Below, piece after piece: positions 1-6,230 of a stretch of DNA of 64,000 nt (positions within the stretch are counted from its first letter, which is position 1; every line of letters begins with the position of its first letter). Below the pieces are notes generated by a model that saw only the letters and a program-made list of their open reading frames with translations, was not told the DNA's origin and searched no databases. The stretch comes from J095 sp964517605. Its GTDB lineage: Bacteria; Chloroflexota; Anaerolineae; 4572-78; J111. The position numbers and the translations under genes were made by a program. The stretch covers positions 1 to 64,000 of the forward strand of contig CAZFCE010000010.1 in the NCBI GenBank assembly GCA_964517605.1, read 5' to 3'.

Positions 1-419
1 ACCTGGGCACATTGCTGGACAGTCTGGGGGATTATGCGGCGGCCCGCCCCTACCTGGAACGGGCGCTGGCCATCCGGGAACAGGTGTTGGGGCCGGAGCA
101 TCCCGACACGGCCCAAAGCCTGAACAACCTGGGCACATTGCTGGACAGTCTGGGGGATTATGCGGCGGCCCGCCCCTACCTTGAACGGGCGCTGGCCATC
201 CGGGAAAAAGTGCTGGGGCCGGCGCACCCCGCCACGGCCCTCAGCCTGAACAACCTGGGCTATTTGCTGGCCAGTCTGGGGGATTATGCGGCGGCCCGCC
301 CCTACTATGAACGGGCGCTGGCCATCTGGGAACAGGTGTTGGGGCCGGCGCATCCCCACACCCAAATTGTCCGGGGTAATTTGCAAGGCCTTCTGGCAAA
401 ACTCAAAAACGCCCCGTAA
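1..419 (+). CDS. TPR-repeat protein, C-terminal fragment (5' end outside window)
   Basis: The frame is open to the left edge, so this is the 3' part of a longer gene; the TTG at 12 is not its start. It encodes three 42-residue tetratricopeptide units of the kinesin-light-chain type, with the recurring core YLERALAIREQVLGPEHP. The DNA repeats with a 126-bp period from about position 9 with only a few changes, which indicates recent unit duplication or homogenisation. The C-terminus (GNLQGLLAKLKNAP) is a degenerate capping helix. Such arrays are protein-protein interaction scaffolds, often fused to NB-ARC, CHAT or TIR domains upstream, which cannot be seen here. A terminator-like hairpin follows 20 bases later. 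The function of the full protein is unknown. Confidence 0.85.
   Translation, partial: LGTLLDSLGDYAAARPYLERALAIREQVLGPEHPDTAQSLNNLGTLLDSLGDYAAARPYLERALAIREKVLGPAHPATALSLNNLGYLLASLGDYAAARPYYERALAIWEQVLGPAHPHTQIVRGNLQGLLAKLKNAP
9..386 (+). repeat. 126-bp in-frame tandem repeat encoding 42-aa TPR units
   Basis: The first unit runs from about 9 to 134 and the second from 135 to 260, nearly identical at the DNA level. The third, from 261, is more diverged at its end. The near identity invites slippage or recombination and assembly collapse, so the true copy number should be treated with caution. Confidence 0.85.
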
Positions 420-438
420 CCCCTTGAACCACGCGCTA

Positions 439-474
439 AAGTGACCGGCAGCGGCGCGCCAGTGCCGGTCACTT
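439..474 (+). terminator. Hairpin after the TPR gene, probable terminator
   Basis: A perfect 12-bp stem, AAGTGACCGGCA pairing with TGCCGGTCACTT, encloses a 12-nt loop 20 bases past the TPR stop codon. The following tract (GTATTT) is only weakly U-rich, so it may be an inefficient terminator or an mRNA 3' stabiliser. Confidence 0.6.
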
Positions 475-493
475 GTATTTGGGCGGGGTAAAA

Positions 494-588
494 TTATCAG
501 GGCGTGATAATTATTTTTCACGTCCTGATAAATTTTTTTCACGTCGTGATAATTATTTTTCACGTCGTGATAATTTTTTAACGTCGCG
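494..588. repeat. Four 21-bp tandem repeats carrying TCACGTCGTGA palindromes in AT-rich DNA
   Basis: TGATAA recurs at 505, 526, 547 and 568, an exact 21-bp period. At the junctions lies the palindrome TCACG-T-CGTGA (one copy is TCACGTCCTGA), separated by A/T runs. A preceding TTATCA at 494-499 forms an inverted repeat with the first TGATAA. The AT-rich composition stands out against the GC-rich surroundings. A spacing of two helical turns is typical of arrays bound cooperatively by a protein on one DNA face. No adjacent promoter or replication gene explains it. The array is open in one frame with a 7-residue periodicity, but I do not regard it as coding. Confidence 0.75.
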
Positions 589-596
589 GCGGCCAT

Positions 597-1092
597 CGCG
601 AGTTACGAGTTACGAGCGACGAATTTTCAGGTGTCAGAAGGGCGTTTTTATGATCGGGGCCGTCTCGGATGGGGCTAATTTGCGAATCGTGAATGTCACC
701 AAAGGCTCGCCCCTGCAATCTCGCCCATTCACTAATCCACCAACCGCTATTCGCTGATTCGCCATTCGCCATTCGGCGGGGGCCAGCCCCGCCGCTACTC
801 GTCATTCGTAGTTCGTCGCTCGTAATTCGTAATTCGCCATTCGCTGATTCGCCATTCGGCGGGGGCCGGCCCCGCCGCTACTCGTCATTCGTAATTCGTC
901 GCTCGTAATTCGTAATTCGTAATTCGTCATTCGCTGATTCGCCATTCGGCGGGGGCCAGCCCCGCCGCTACTCGTCATTCGTAGTTCGTCGCTCGTAATT
1001 CGCCACTCGTACCGCCCCGCCGCTACTCGTCATTCGTAATTCGTCGCTCGTCACTCGTAGTTCGTAGTTCGTCACTCGCAGTTCGTCATTCG
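597..1092. repeat. Heptameric tandem repeat array (ATTCGTn / nnTTCGn) with embedded GC hairpins
   Basis: Almost the whole stretch is built from 7-bp words such as ATTCGTA, ATTCGTC, GCTCGTA and ATTCGCC. A higher-order unit of roughly 83-90 bp recurs and contains the hairpin GGCGGGG-GCCAG-CCCCGCC at 775-793, 858-876 and 948-966 (loop GCCAG or GCCGG), with a half copy near 1011. No coding potential is seen. The array resembles in kind the heptanucleotide short tandem repeats known in some cyanobacteria and filamentous bacteria. It ends immediately before the promoter of the amidohydrolase gene. This and the 21-bp array account for the gene-free stretch from 475. Confidence 0.85.
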
Positions 1093-1110
1093 CGCTTTTG
1101 GCGCTACAAT
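1082..1110 (+). promoter_or_regulatory. Possible promoter of the amidohydrolase gene
   Basis: TACAAT at 1105-1110 is a good -10 box. A weak -35 match, TTCGTC, lies 17 bp upstream, inside the last heptamers of the repeat array. The gene has a clear Shine-Dalgarno (GGAGG, about 1125-1129). The -35 assignment is tentative. Confidence 0.4.
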
Positions 1111-1137
1111 AAAGCTAACACCCTGGAGGAAAAACAA

Positions 1138-2475
1138 ATGCTGATTACAAACGGTACGGTTATTACATTCGACGACCACGGGCATGTCTGGCCCAGCGGC
1201 GCGGTTTATGTTGAAGGCGACACCATCATCGAGGTGGGGCGCGCCGCCGATCTGGAGCAAAAATATCCCGCCGCCCCCCGGCTGGACGCGGGCGGCAAAA
1301 TTATTATGCCCGGCCTGATTTGCGCCCACACCCACTTTTACGGCGCGTTTGCCCGCGGCATGGGCATCCCCGGCGAGCCGCCGGAGAATTTTATGCAAAT
1401 TTTAGAGCGGTTGTGGTGGAAAATTGACCGCGCCCTCACTCTGGAAGACAGCCGGTACAGCGCGCTGGTGGCGCTGGTAGATGCTGTGCGCCACGGCACC
1501 ACCACCCTGATTGACCACCACGCCAGCCCCAGCCACATTGACGGCTCGCTTGATGCGCTGGCCGAAGCCGTAACCGCGGCGGGGGTGCGGGCGGCGCTTT
1601 GTTACGAAGTGACCGACCGCAACGGGCCGGCGGGCGCGGCGGCGGGCATCGCCGAAAACGTGCGCTTTATCAAAAAATTACAGGCCAACCCCAACCCCAA
1701 ACTCGGCGCGGCCTTTGGGCTGCACGCCGGCTTTACGGTGGGGCAGGCCACCCTCGACGCCTGCGTGGACGCGGTGCGCGGGCTGGACGTTGGCTTTCAC
1801 ATCCACGTGGCCGAAGACAAGGCCGACGAAGCCAACAGCCTGAAAAAGTACAACGCGCGGGTAGCCGAGCGGCTGGAGCGCGAGCGGGTGTTGGGGCCAA
1901 AAACGCTGGTGGCTCACGCCATTCACGTGGATGCCTATGAAATGGACGCCTTCCGCGTGACCAAAACCAAAATCAGCCACCAGCCGCGCAGCAACATGAA
2001 CAACGCCGTGGGCGTGGCCGAAGTGGAGCGCATGCTCAACAAAGGCATTACCGTGGGGCTGGGCAACGATGGCTTTACCAACAACATGTTCACCGAAATC
2101 CACACCGCCTACCTGCTGCACAAAATTACCAAAGCCGATCCCCGCGTAATGCCCGGCGACAGGCTCATCAATATGGCCTTTAAAAATAACGCCATCATTG
2201 CCGGAATGTTCTTTCCCAAGCCGGTGGGGTCGCTGCAACCCGGCGCTTTCGCCGACATCATCCTGCTGGATTACGCGCCCTACACCCCCCTCACCGATGG
2301 CAACTACCCCTGGCACCTTATTTTTGGCATGGATGGCAGCCACGTTACCCACACCATTGCCGGCGGGCAACTGCTCATGCAGGATCGCCAACTGCTCACG
2401 CTGGATGAAACCGCCATCGCCGCCAAAGCGCTGGAGCTTGCCAAAGGGGTGTGGCAGCGCGTGCGCGACTACTAA
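1138..2475 (+). CDS. ssnA: SsnA-like amidohydrolase (putative aminohydrolase, MTA/SAH deaminase superfamily)
   Basis: A 445-residue metal-dependent hydrolase of the amidohydrolase superfamily with a beta-sandwich and TIM-barrel layout. The metal ligands are visible: HTH at residues 64-66, HIH at 221-223, H260 in VAHAIH and D311 in GLGND, the set expected for a mononuclear deaminase. The phrases WWKIDRALTLED, SNMNNAVG and GNDGFTNNM point to the SsnA branch, often annotated putative aminohydrolase and linked in enterobacteria to purine catabolism; the substrate is not established. The ATG follows GGAGGAAAAACAA. It stands alone, flanked on both sides by heptamer repeat arrays, and no purine-catabolic partners are visible. 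The family is certain; the SsnA subgroup is probable. Confidence 0.8.
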   Translation: MLITNGTVITFDDHGHVWPSGAVYVEGDTIIEVGRAADLEQKYPAAPRLDAGGKIIMPGLICAHTHFYGAFARGMGIPGEPPENFMQILERLWWKIDRALTLEDSRYSALVALVDAVRHGTTTLIDHHASPSHIDGSLDALAEAVTAAGVRAALCYEVTDRNGPAGAAAGIAENVRFIKKLQANPNPKLGAAFGLHAGFTVGQATLDACVDAVRGLDVGFHIHVAEDKADEANSLKKYNARVAERLERERVLGPKTLVAHAIHVDAYEMDAFRVTKTKISHQPRSNMNNAVGVAEVERMLNKGITVGLGNDGFTNNMFTEIHTAYLLHKITKADPRVMPGDRLINMAFKNNAIIAGMFFPKPVGSLQPGAFADIILLDYAPYTPLTDGNYPWHLIFGMDGSHVTHTIAGGQLLMQDRQLLTLDETAIAAKALELAKGVWQRVRDY

Positions 2476-2477
2476 AA

Positions 2478-2575
2478 CGAATGACGAATGACGAACGACG
2501 AATTACGAATGACGAACTACGAATGACGAACTTTGTCGCTCGAACTCGTAACTCGTCGCTCGTAACTCGTAACCC
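2478..2575. repeat. Second heptameric array, inverted relative to the first
   Basis: It starts 3 bases after the amidohydrolase stop codon. The first half consists of ACGAATG/ACGAACT-type heptamers, the reverse complement of the words in the array at 597-1092. After TTTGTCGCTC it switches to GTAACTC/GTCGCTC words. The gene is thus bracketed by related arrays in mainly inverted orientation, as expected of a mobile or recombination-generated repeat family. Confidence 0.8.
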
Positions 2576-2591
2576 GCCTAACTTTGGTTAG

Positions 2592-2620
2592 GTGACACCC
2601 CGCCGGATAACCGGTAAACT
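2592..2620 (+). promoter_or_regulatory. Sigma-70-type promoter for the small anchored protein gene
   Basis: GTGACA at 2592-2597 and TAAACT at 2615-2620 are separated by exactly 17 bp. Predicted transcription starts near 2627, 34 bases before the GTG start at 2661, which has its own Shine-Dalgarno. This argues against the longer open frame beginning at 2592. Confidence 0.55.
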
Positions 2621-2660
2621 GGGGATAGTAATATCAGGCTATCAACAAGGAGATAAAATA

Positions 2661-3143
2661 GTGAAACAAGATAAATTTTTGCTGGCTATTTTGGCGGGGA
2701 TTGTGGTGCTGGTGATAGTGGCGGTGGTGGCGGTAAAGGTGCGCGCTCCCGGCAGCGAGCAATACCTTAACCAGAACACGCCCGCCGCCGTGGTGCACGA
2801 TTACTACCTGGCTATTCAGCGCAAGGATTACGAAAAGGCCCACAGCTACCTGTCGGATAAGCTAACCAACAAACCCAACCTGGAACAGTTTATCCAGGCC
2901 GTTGGCAGCGCCGGCGGCAACACCGAGTCCACGCTGAAAATGGGCGAAGTCCGCACCAGCGACCAGCACACCCAGGTGGATGTATCCATTACCACCTACC
3001 AGGTGGGCAGCGTGTTTGACAGCAGCCGGTACACCACCCCCGATACGGCCCTGTTGCAAGCCAACAGCGCCGGCGAGTGGAAACTGCTCCAGTTTCCGTA
3101 CCCCTATTGGGGCTGGGACTGGAACCAGGAAAAAGAAAATTAG
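2661..3143 (+). CDS. Small membrane-anchored protein, NTF2/DUF4878-like extracytoplasmic domain
   Basis: I chose the GTG at 2661 because AAGGAGATAAAATA precedes it and a promoter overlaps the longer frame. The 160-residue product has a single N-terminal membrane segment (FLLAILAGIVVLVIVAVVAV) and a soluble domain. The pattern AAVVHDYYLAIQRKDYEKAHSYLSD and the C-terminal WKLLQFPYPYWGW resemble NTF2-like/DUF4878 lipoprotein domains, which are often ligand-binding or scaffolding. It lacks a lipobox Cys. The stop lies 9 bases before the next gene, so the two are probably co-transcribed. The function is unknown. Confidence 0.75.
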   Translation: MKQDKFLLAILAGIVVLVIVAVVAVKVRAPGSEQYLNQNTPAAVVHDYYLAIQRKDYEKAHSYLSDKLTNKPNLEQFIQAVGSAGGNTESTLKMGEVRTSDQHTQVDVSITTYQVGSVFDSSRYTTPDTALLQANSAGEWKLLQFPYPYWGWDWNQEKEN

Positions 3144-3152
3144 GGGGCTGCC

Positions 3153-5105
3153 ATGCTAACCGTTAGACGGATTTACCTGTACGCGGTTGCCGCCATCAGC
3201 TTTGTGGCGGTGGCCTGGGCCGTTATCAGTTTGGCCCGGCTGGTGTTCGATGAAGGTATCGGCCAGGGCCAGATTATCAGCCTGGCCTGGGGTTTGGCGG
3301 TGGTGATTGTGGGGCTGCCCATATTTTTGTTTCACTGGTTGATGGCCCAGCACCTCACCTCGGCCAGCCCCGATGAGCAAGTTTCGCCGGTGCGTTGCGC
3401 CTTCTTTTACCTGCTCATCACCGCCGGAGCCGCGCCGGTGCTGAGCAACATCTACCGGCTGGTTGATGACCTGCTGCTGGCGCTGTTAAACGGAGCCAAA
3501 CCCGATTATTACCCCTACAACCTCACCGTGCCCGATCACCTGGCGGCGATAGTGGTGTGGGGTGTGGTGTGGGCTTACATGGGGCGGTTTGCCCAATCGC
3601 TGCCCGCTACCGATATGAACCGCACCATCCGGCGGTTGTACATGCTGGCCTTTTCGCTGGCCGGGCTGGTAATGACGGCCTGGGGCATGTTTGGCCTGCT
3701 GCAACTGCTCATGGAAATGACCGCCGGCGAGTTGTGGCGCACGCCCGTGGCCAACTACGTGGCCCAAACGGGGGTGGGCGCGGCCATCTGGCTGGCCTAC
3801 TGGTTTATTTTGCAGCGCGATTTCGCCTCGGCCCACCCCGCCGAGGAGCGTTCGGTGCTGCGCAAGGTGTATTTGTACCTGGCGGTGTTCGCTTTCTCGG
3901 TGATGGCGCTGGTCAGCGGCACGTTGTTGTTCAAGCGGCTGTTTGAACTGTTGCTGGGCGCGCCGCCCTCGCCGGAGCCGCTGGCCATGCAACTCAGCAC
4001 CGCCGTGCCCATGTTAATTGTGGGCAGCCTGTTTTGGGTTTATCACTGGACGGTGGTTCGGCAGGATGCGGCCCAATCCCCCGATGCGCCCCGGCAGGCC
4101 AGCGTGCGCCGCATTTACCGGTATCTGGTGGCGGCGGTGGGGCTGGTAGCCACGCTCACCGGGGTGGGCGGGCTGCTGGTGCTGCTGGTAGACATCTTTA
4201 CCTCCACCGAAGGGCTGGATTTTTACCGCGAAACCGTGGCCACTTTTGCCGCAATGACCATCTTTGGCGCGCCGGTGTGGGCGCTGCCGTGGCGAGTGGC
4301 GCAAATGCGGGCCTTGCAGCCGCCTCAGCCCGCCGCCACCGGCCTCCGCAGCGACGGCACCGACGAGCGGCGCTCAACCGTGCGCAAAATCTACCTTTAC
4401 CTGTTTGTGTTTGTGGCGGCGCTGCTGGTTTTTGGCAGCGTGGGCTGGTTTGTTTTTCACATTTTAACCTGGGTGCTGGGCGCGGACCTGCCCAGCGATT
4501 TTACCACGCTGGTGCTGGATGCCCTGGTGTTGAGCCTGCTGGCCGTGGGCGTATGGGTTTACCACTGGCTCTCCATCCGGCAGGATGGGCGGCTGGATGA
4601 CCAGGAAGAAACCGGCCACCTGGCCGACGTGGTGGTGGTAGTGATTGATGGCAACGATGGCGCGCTGGGCCGGCTGGTAATCGAGAAGCTCCGGCGCAGT
4701 TTGCCCGGCCTGCAACCGCGCTCGCTGGGCGTTACGCCCCAGGCCGTAACCGCCATGAACGGCGAGCCGTTTGCGGCGCAACTGCTGGCCTCGGCCAATT
4801 ACATCATCGGTTCGTGGCAGGCGCTCTCTACCGGCGAAGCAGGCGCGGCGGTGGCAGCCAGCCCCGCGACCAAGTTTGTACTGCCGCTGGCCGATAAATC
4901 GTGGATTTGGGCCGGCGTCAGGCCCCAATCCACCGAAGCCAGCGCCACGCAGGTTGCCCGCGGCGTGAAGCAAGCCATCGAAGGTGAAACCATCAGCTTT
5001 AACCACGATTTAGACCTGGGCCTGGTGGCCGGGATTGTGGTGGGCGGGCTGCTGTTTTTGTGCATTGCCGGTAATTTGATTGGTTTTGTGGTGGGCATGT
5101 TGTAA
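3153..5105 (+). CDS. Large membrane protein of six DUF5671-like repeats
   Basis: A 650-residue integral membrane protein. About six units of roughly 80 residues begin near residues 4, 79, 159, 236, 318 and 409. Each opens with a pattern like VRRIYLYxVA, then two hydrophobic helices, and several end with YHW or similar before a charged loop. This matches the DUF5671 type of repeat seen in Chloroflexota. After the last pair of helices, residues about 487-620 form a soluble domain rich in acidic residues and Val, followed by a final membrane helix (LGLVAGIVVGGLLFLCIAGNLIGFVVGML). It is probably an operon with the upstream anchored protein. No catalytic motif is seen; function unknown. Confidence 0.8.
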   Translation: MLTVRRIYLYAVAAISFVAVAWAVISLARLVFDEGIGQGQIISLAWGLAVVIVGLPIFLFHWLMAQHLTSASPDEQVSPVRCAFFYLLITAGAAPVLSNIYRLVDDLLLALLNGAKPDYYPYNLTVPDHLAAIVVWGVVWAYMGRFAQSLPATDMNRTIRRLYMLAFSLAGLVMTAWGMFGLLQLLMEMTAGELWRTPVANYVAQTGVGAAIWLAYWFILQRDFASAHPAEERSVLRKVYLYLAVFAFSVMALVSGTLLFKRLFELLLGAPPSPEPLAMQLSTAVPMLIVGSLFWVYHWTVVRQDAAQSPDAPRQASVRRIYRYLVAAVGLVATLTGVGGLLVLLVDIFTSTEGLDFYRETVATFAAMTIFGAPVWALPWRVAQMRALQPPQPAATGLRSDGTDERRSTVRKIYLYLFVFVAALLVFGSVGWFVFHILTWVLGADLPSDFTTLVLDALVLSLLAVGVWVYHWLSIRQDGRLDDQEETGHLADVVVVVIDGNDGALGRLVIEKLRRSLPGLQPRSLGVTPQAVTAMNGEPFAAQLLASANYIIGSWQALSTGEAGAAVAASPATKFVLPLADKSWIWAGVRPQSTEASATQVARGVKQAIEGETISFNHDLDLGLVAGIVVGGLLFLCIAGNLIGFVVGML

Positions 5106-5131
5106 ACCCGCCGGACAATAGAATCACTTTC

Positions 5132-5163
5132 AAGGCTCAACCTCCCGGTTGGGCCTTTTTTAT
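5132..5163 (+). terminator. Intrinsic terminator
   Basis: GGCTCAACC and GGTTGGGCC form a 9-bp stem with one G-U pair and a TCCC loop, followed by TTTTTT. It ends the transcript of the repeat membrane protein. Confidence 0.9.
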
Positions 5164-5168
5164 TGGCG

Positions 5169-5244
5169 GCGGTTAACCGCTTCTCCGGATTTTCATAATT
5201 GATTCATCAAAATGTCATAATTGGCGGTTATTTTAAAGATAACC
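5169..5244. promoter_or_regulatory. Palindromes upstream of the hydrogenase genes
   Basis: Three inverted repeats lie in the gap before the hydrogenase: GCGGTTAACCGC at 5169-5180, TTGAT-TC-ATCAA near 5201-5212, and GGTTAT-TTTAAAG-ATAACC at about 5226-5244. A direct repeat of TCATAATTG is also present. They are candidate operators, but no clear -35/-10 pair could be fixed. Confidence 0.35.
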
Positions 5245-5310
5245 AGGGCGCACCGCCCAAAAATACCAAAGCCGCCCCGGCGGGGTCGGGTTATTAACCA
5301 GGGAGAGCCA

Positions 5311-6198
5311 ATGTTTCAACTTTCACGGCGCGACTTTTTAAAGTACATGGCCGCTTCGGCGGCGGCGCTGGGCTATACTCAATCTGATTTAAGCCGGATT
5401 GCCCACGCGCTGGCGGCATCGAACAAACCCACGGTTGTTTGGCTGCAAGGAGCGGGCTGCAACGGTTGTTCCATTTCGTTGTTAAACAGCGTTACGCCCG
5501 CCATAGACGAGGTGTTGCTCAACACCATAGATTTGCAATACCACCCCACGCTGATGGCCGCCGCCGGTGATGTGGCGGTAAACACCGTAACGCAGGCGCT
5601 GGCAACCGGCATTACCATGCTGGTGGTCGAAGGCGCTATTCCCACCCGGCACGCCTCTTATTGCACCGTGTGGGAAAACGCCGCCGGGCAACCGGTTTCT
5701 ATGTTGCAGGCCGTGCAGCAGCTTGGCGCGGTGGCCGATTACGTGCTGGCGGTGGGCAGTTGCGGCTCGTTTGGCGGCATTCCGGGCCGCTCCACCGAAA
5801 CCGGCGCGCAAAGCGCCGCCGGCGTGCTGCCGGCCAAAAAGGTTGTTAATATTCCCGGCTGCCCGGCTCACCCCGATTGGGTTTTGGGCACCATTGGCTA
5901 CATTCTCTCGTCTGGCGGGTTGCCGCCGCTGGATCGTTACAATCGGCCCACAAAATACTTTGGCTATCGCATCCACGAAATTTGCCCGTTGCGAGAACGG
6001 CCCGAAGCGCATGCTTTTGGGCAGGATAATTGCTGTTTAGAAGAGTTGGGCTGCAAAGGCAAGCAAACCTGGGCCGATTGCCCCATTCGCGGGTGGAACA
6101 ACGGTGCCAGTTGGTGCATGGGCGCTAACGGCCTGTGCATTGGCTGCACCGAACCCACCTTTCCCCAGTTTCCATTTCATTCCAGCGGCGGCGATTAA
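5311..6198 (+). CDS. [NiFe] hydrogenase small subunit with Tat signal
   Basis: The ATG at 5311 follows CAGGGAGAGCCA and gives 295 residues beginning with a twin-arginine signal (SRRDFLK, residues 5-11). The small subunit carries the Fe-S relay to the active site. C50 and C53 (GCNGCS), C151 (GSCGSFGG) and C184 (PGCPAHPDW) fit the proximal 4Fe-4S cluster. H222, C225, the Cys pair 241-242 and C248 fit the distal cluster, and C257, C269, C276 and C279 the medial cluster. There is no C-terminal membrane anchor. The large-subunit gene follows 32 bases after the stop. The Tat signal indicates an exported, probably H2-oxidising enzyme; the subgroup was not determined. Confidence 0.93.
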   Translation: MFQLSRRDFLKYMAASAAALGYTQSDLSRIAHALAASNKPTVVWLQGAGCNGCSISLLNSVTPAIDEVLLNTIDLQYHPTLMAAAGDVAVNTVTQALATGITMLVVEGAIPTRHASYCTVWENAAGQPVSMLQAVQQLGAVADYVLAVGSCGSFGGIPGRSTETGAQSAAGVLPAKKVVNIPGCPAHPDWVLGTIGYILSSGGLPPLDRYNRPTKYFGYRIHEICPLRERPEAHAFGQDNCCLEELGCKGKQTWADCPIRGWNNGASWCMGANGLCIGCTEPTFPQFPFHSSGGD

Positions 6199-6230
6199 CG
6201 GCGCGTTTCGCCAGGTTTAAGGAGCATTTC

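Noticed and set aside
505..588. CRISPR array
   Set aside because: The repeats are contiguous 21-bp units without unique spacers, and no cas gene is present.
473..757. 94-codon ORF across the 21-bp repeats (RDNYFSR heptapeptides)
   Set aside because: The period of 21 is divisible by three, so the frame stays open by chance; no ribosome-binding site, and the sequence continues into the non-coding heptamer array.
597..1092. CRISPR or rRNA-like repeat region
   Set aside because: Period is 7 bp with an 83-90-bp superunit and no spacer diversity.
2592..2660. Upstream GTG start for the small anchored protein
   Set aside because: A promoter (GTGACA-17-TAAACT) occupies this stretch and the GTG at 2661 has a good Shine-Dalgarno and gives a normal signal anchor.
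6120..6230. Upstream ATG at 6135 for the hydrogenase large subunit
   Set aside because: It overlaps the small-subunit gene out of frame; the ATG at 6231 has AAGGAG and begins with the conserved MATKITLDPVTRLEGH.
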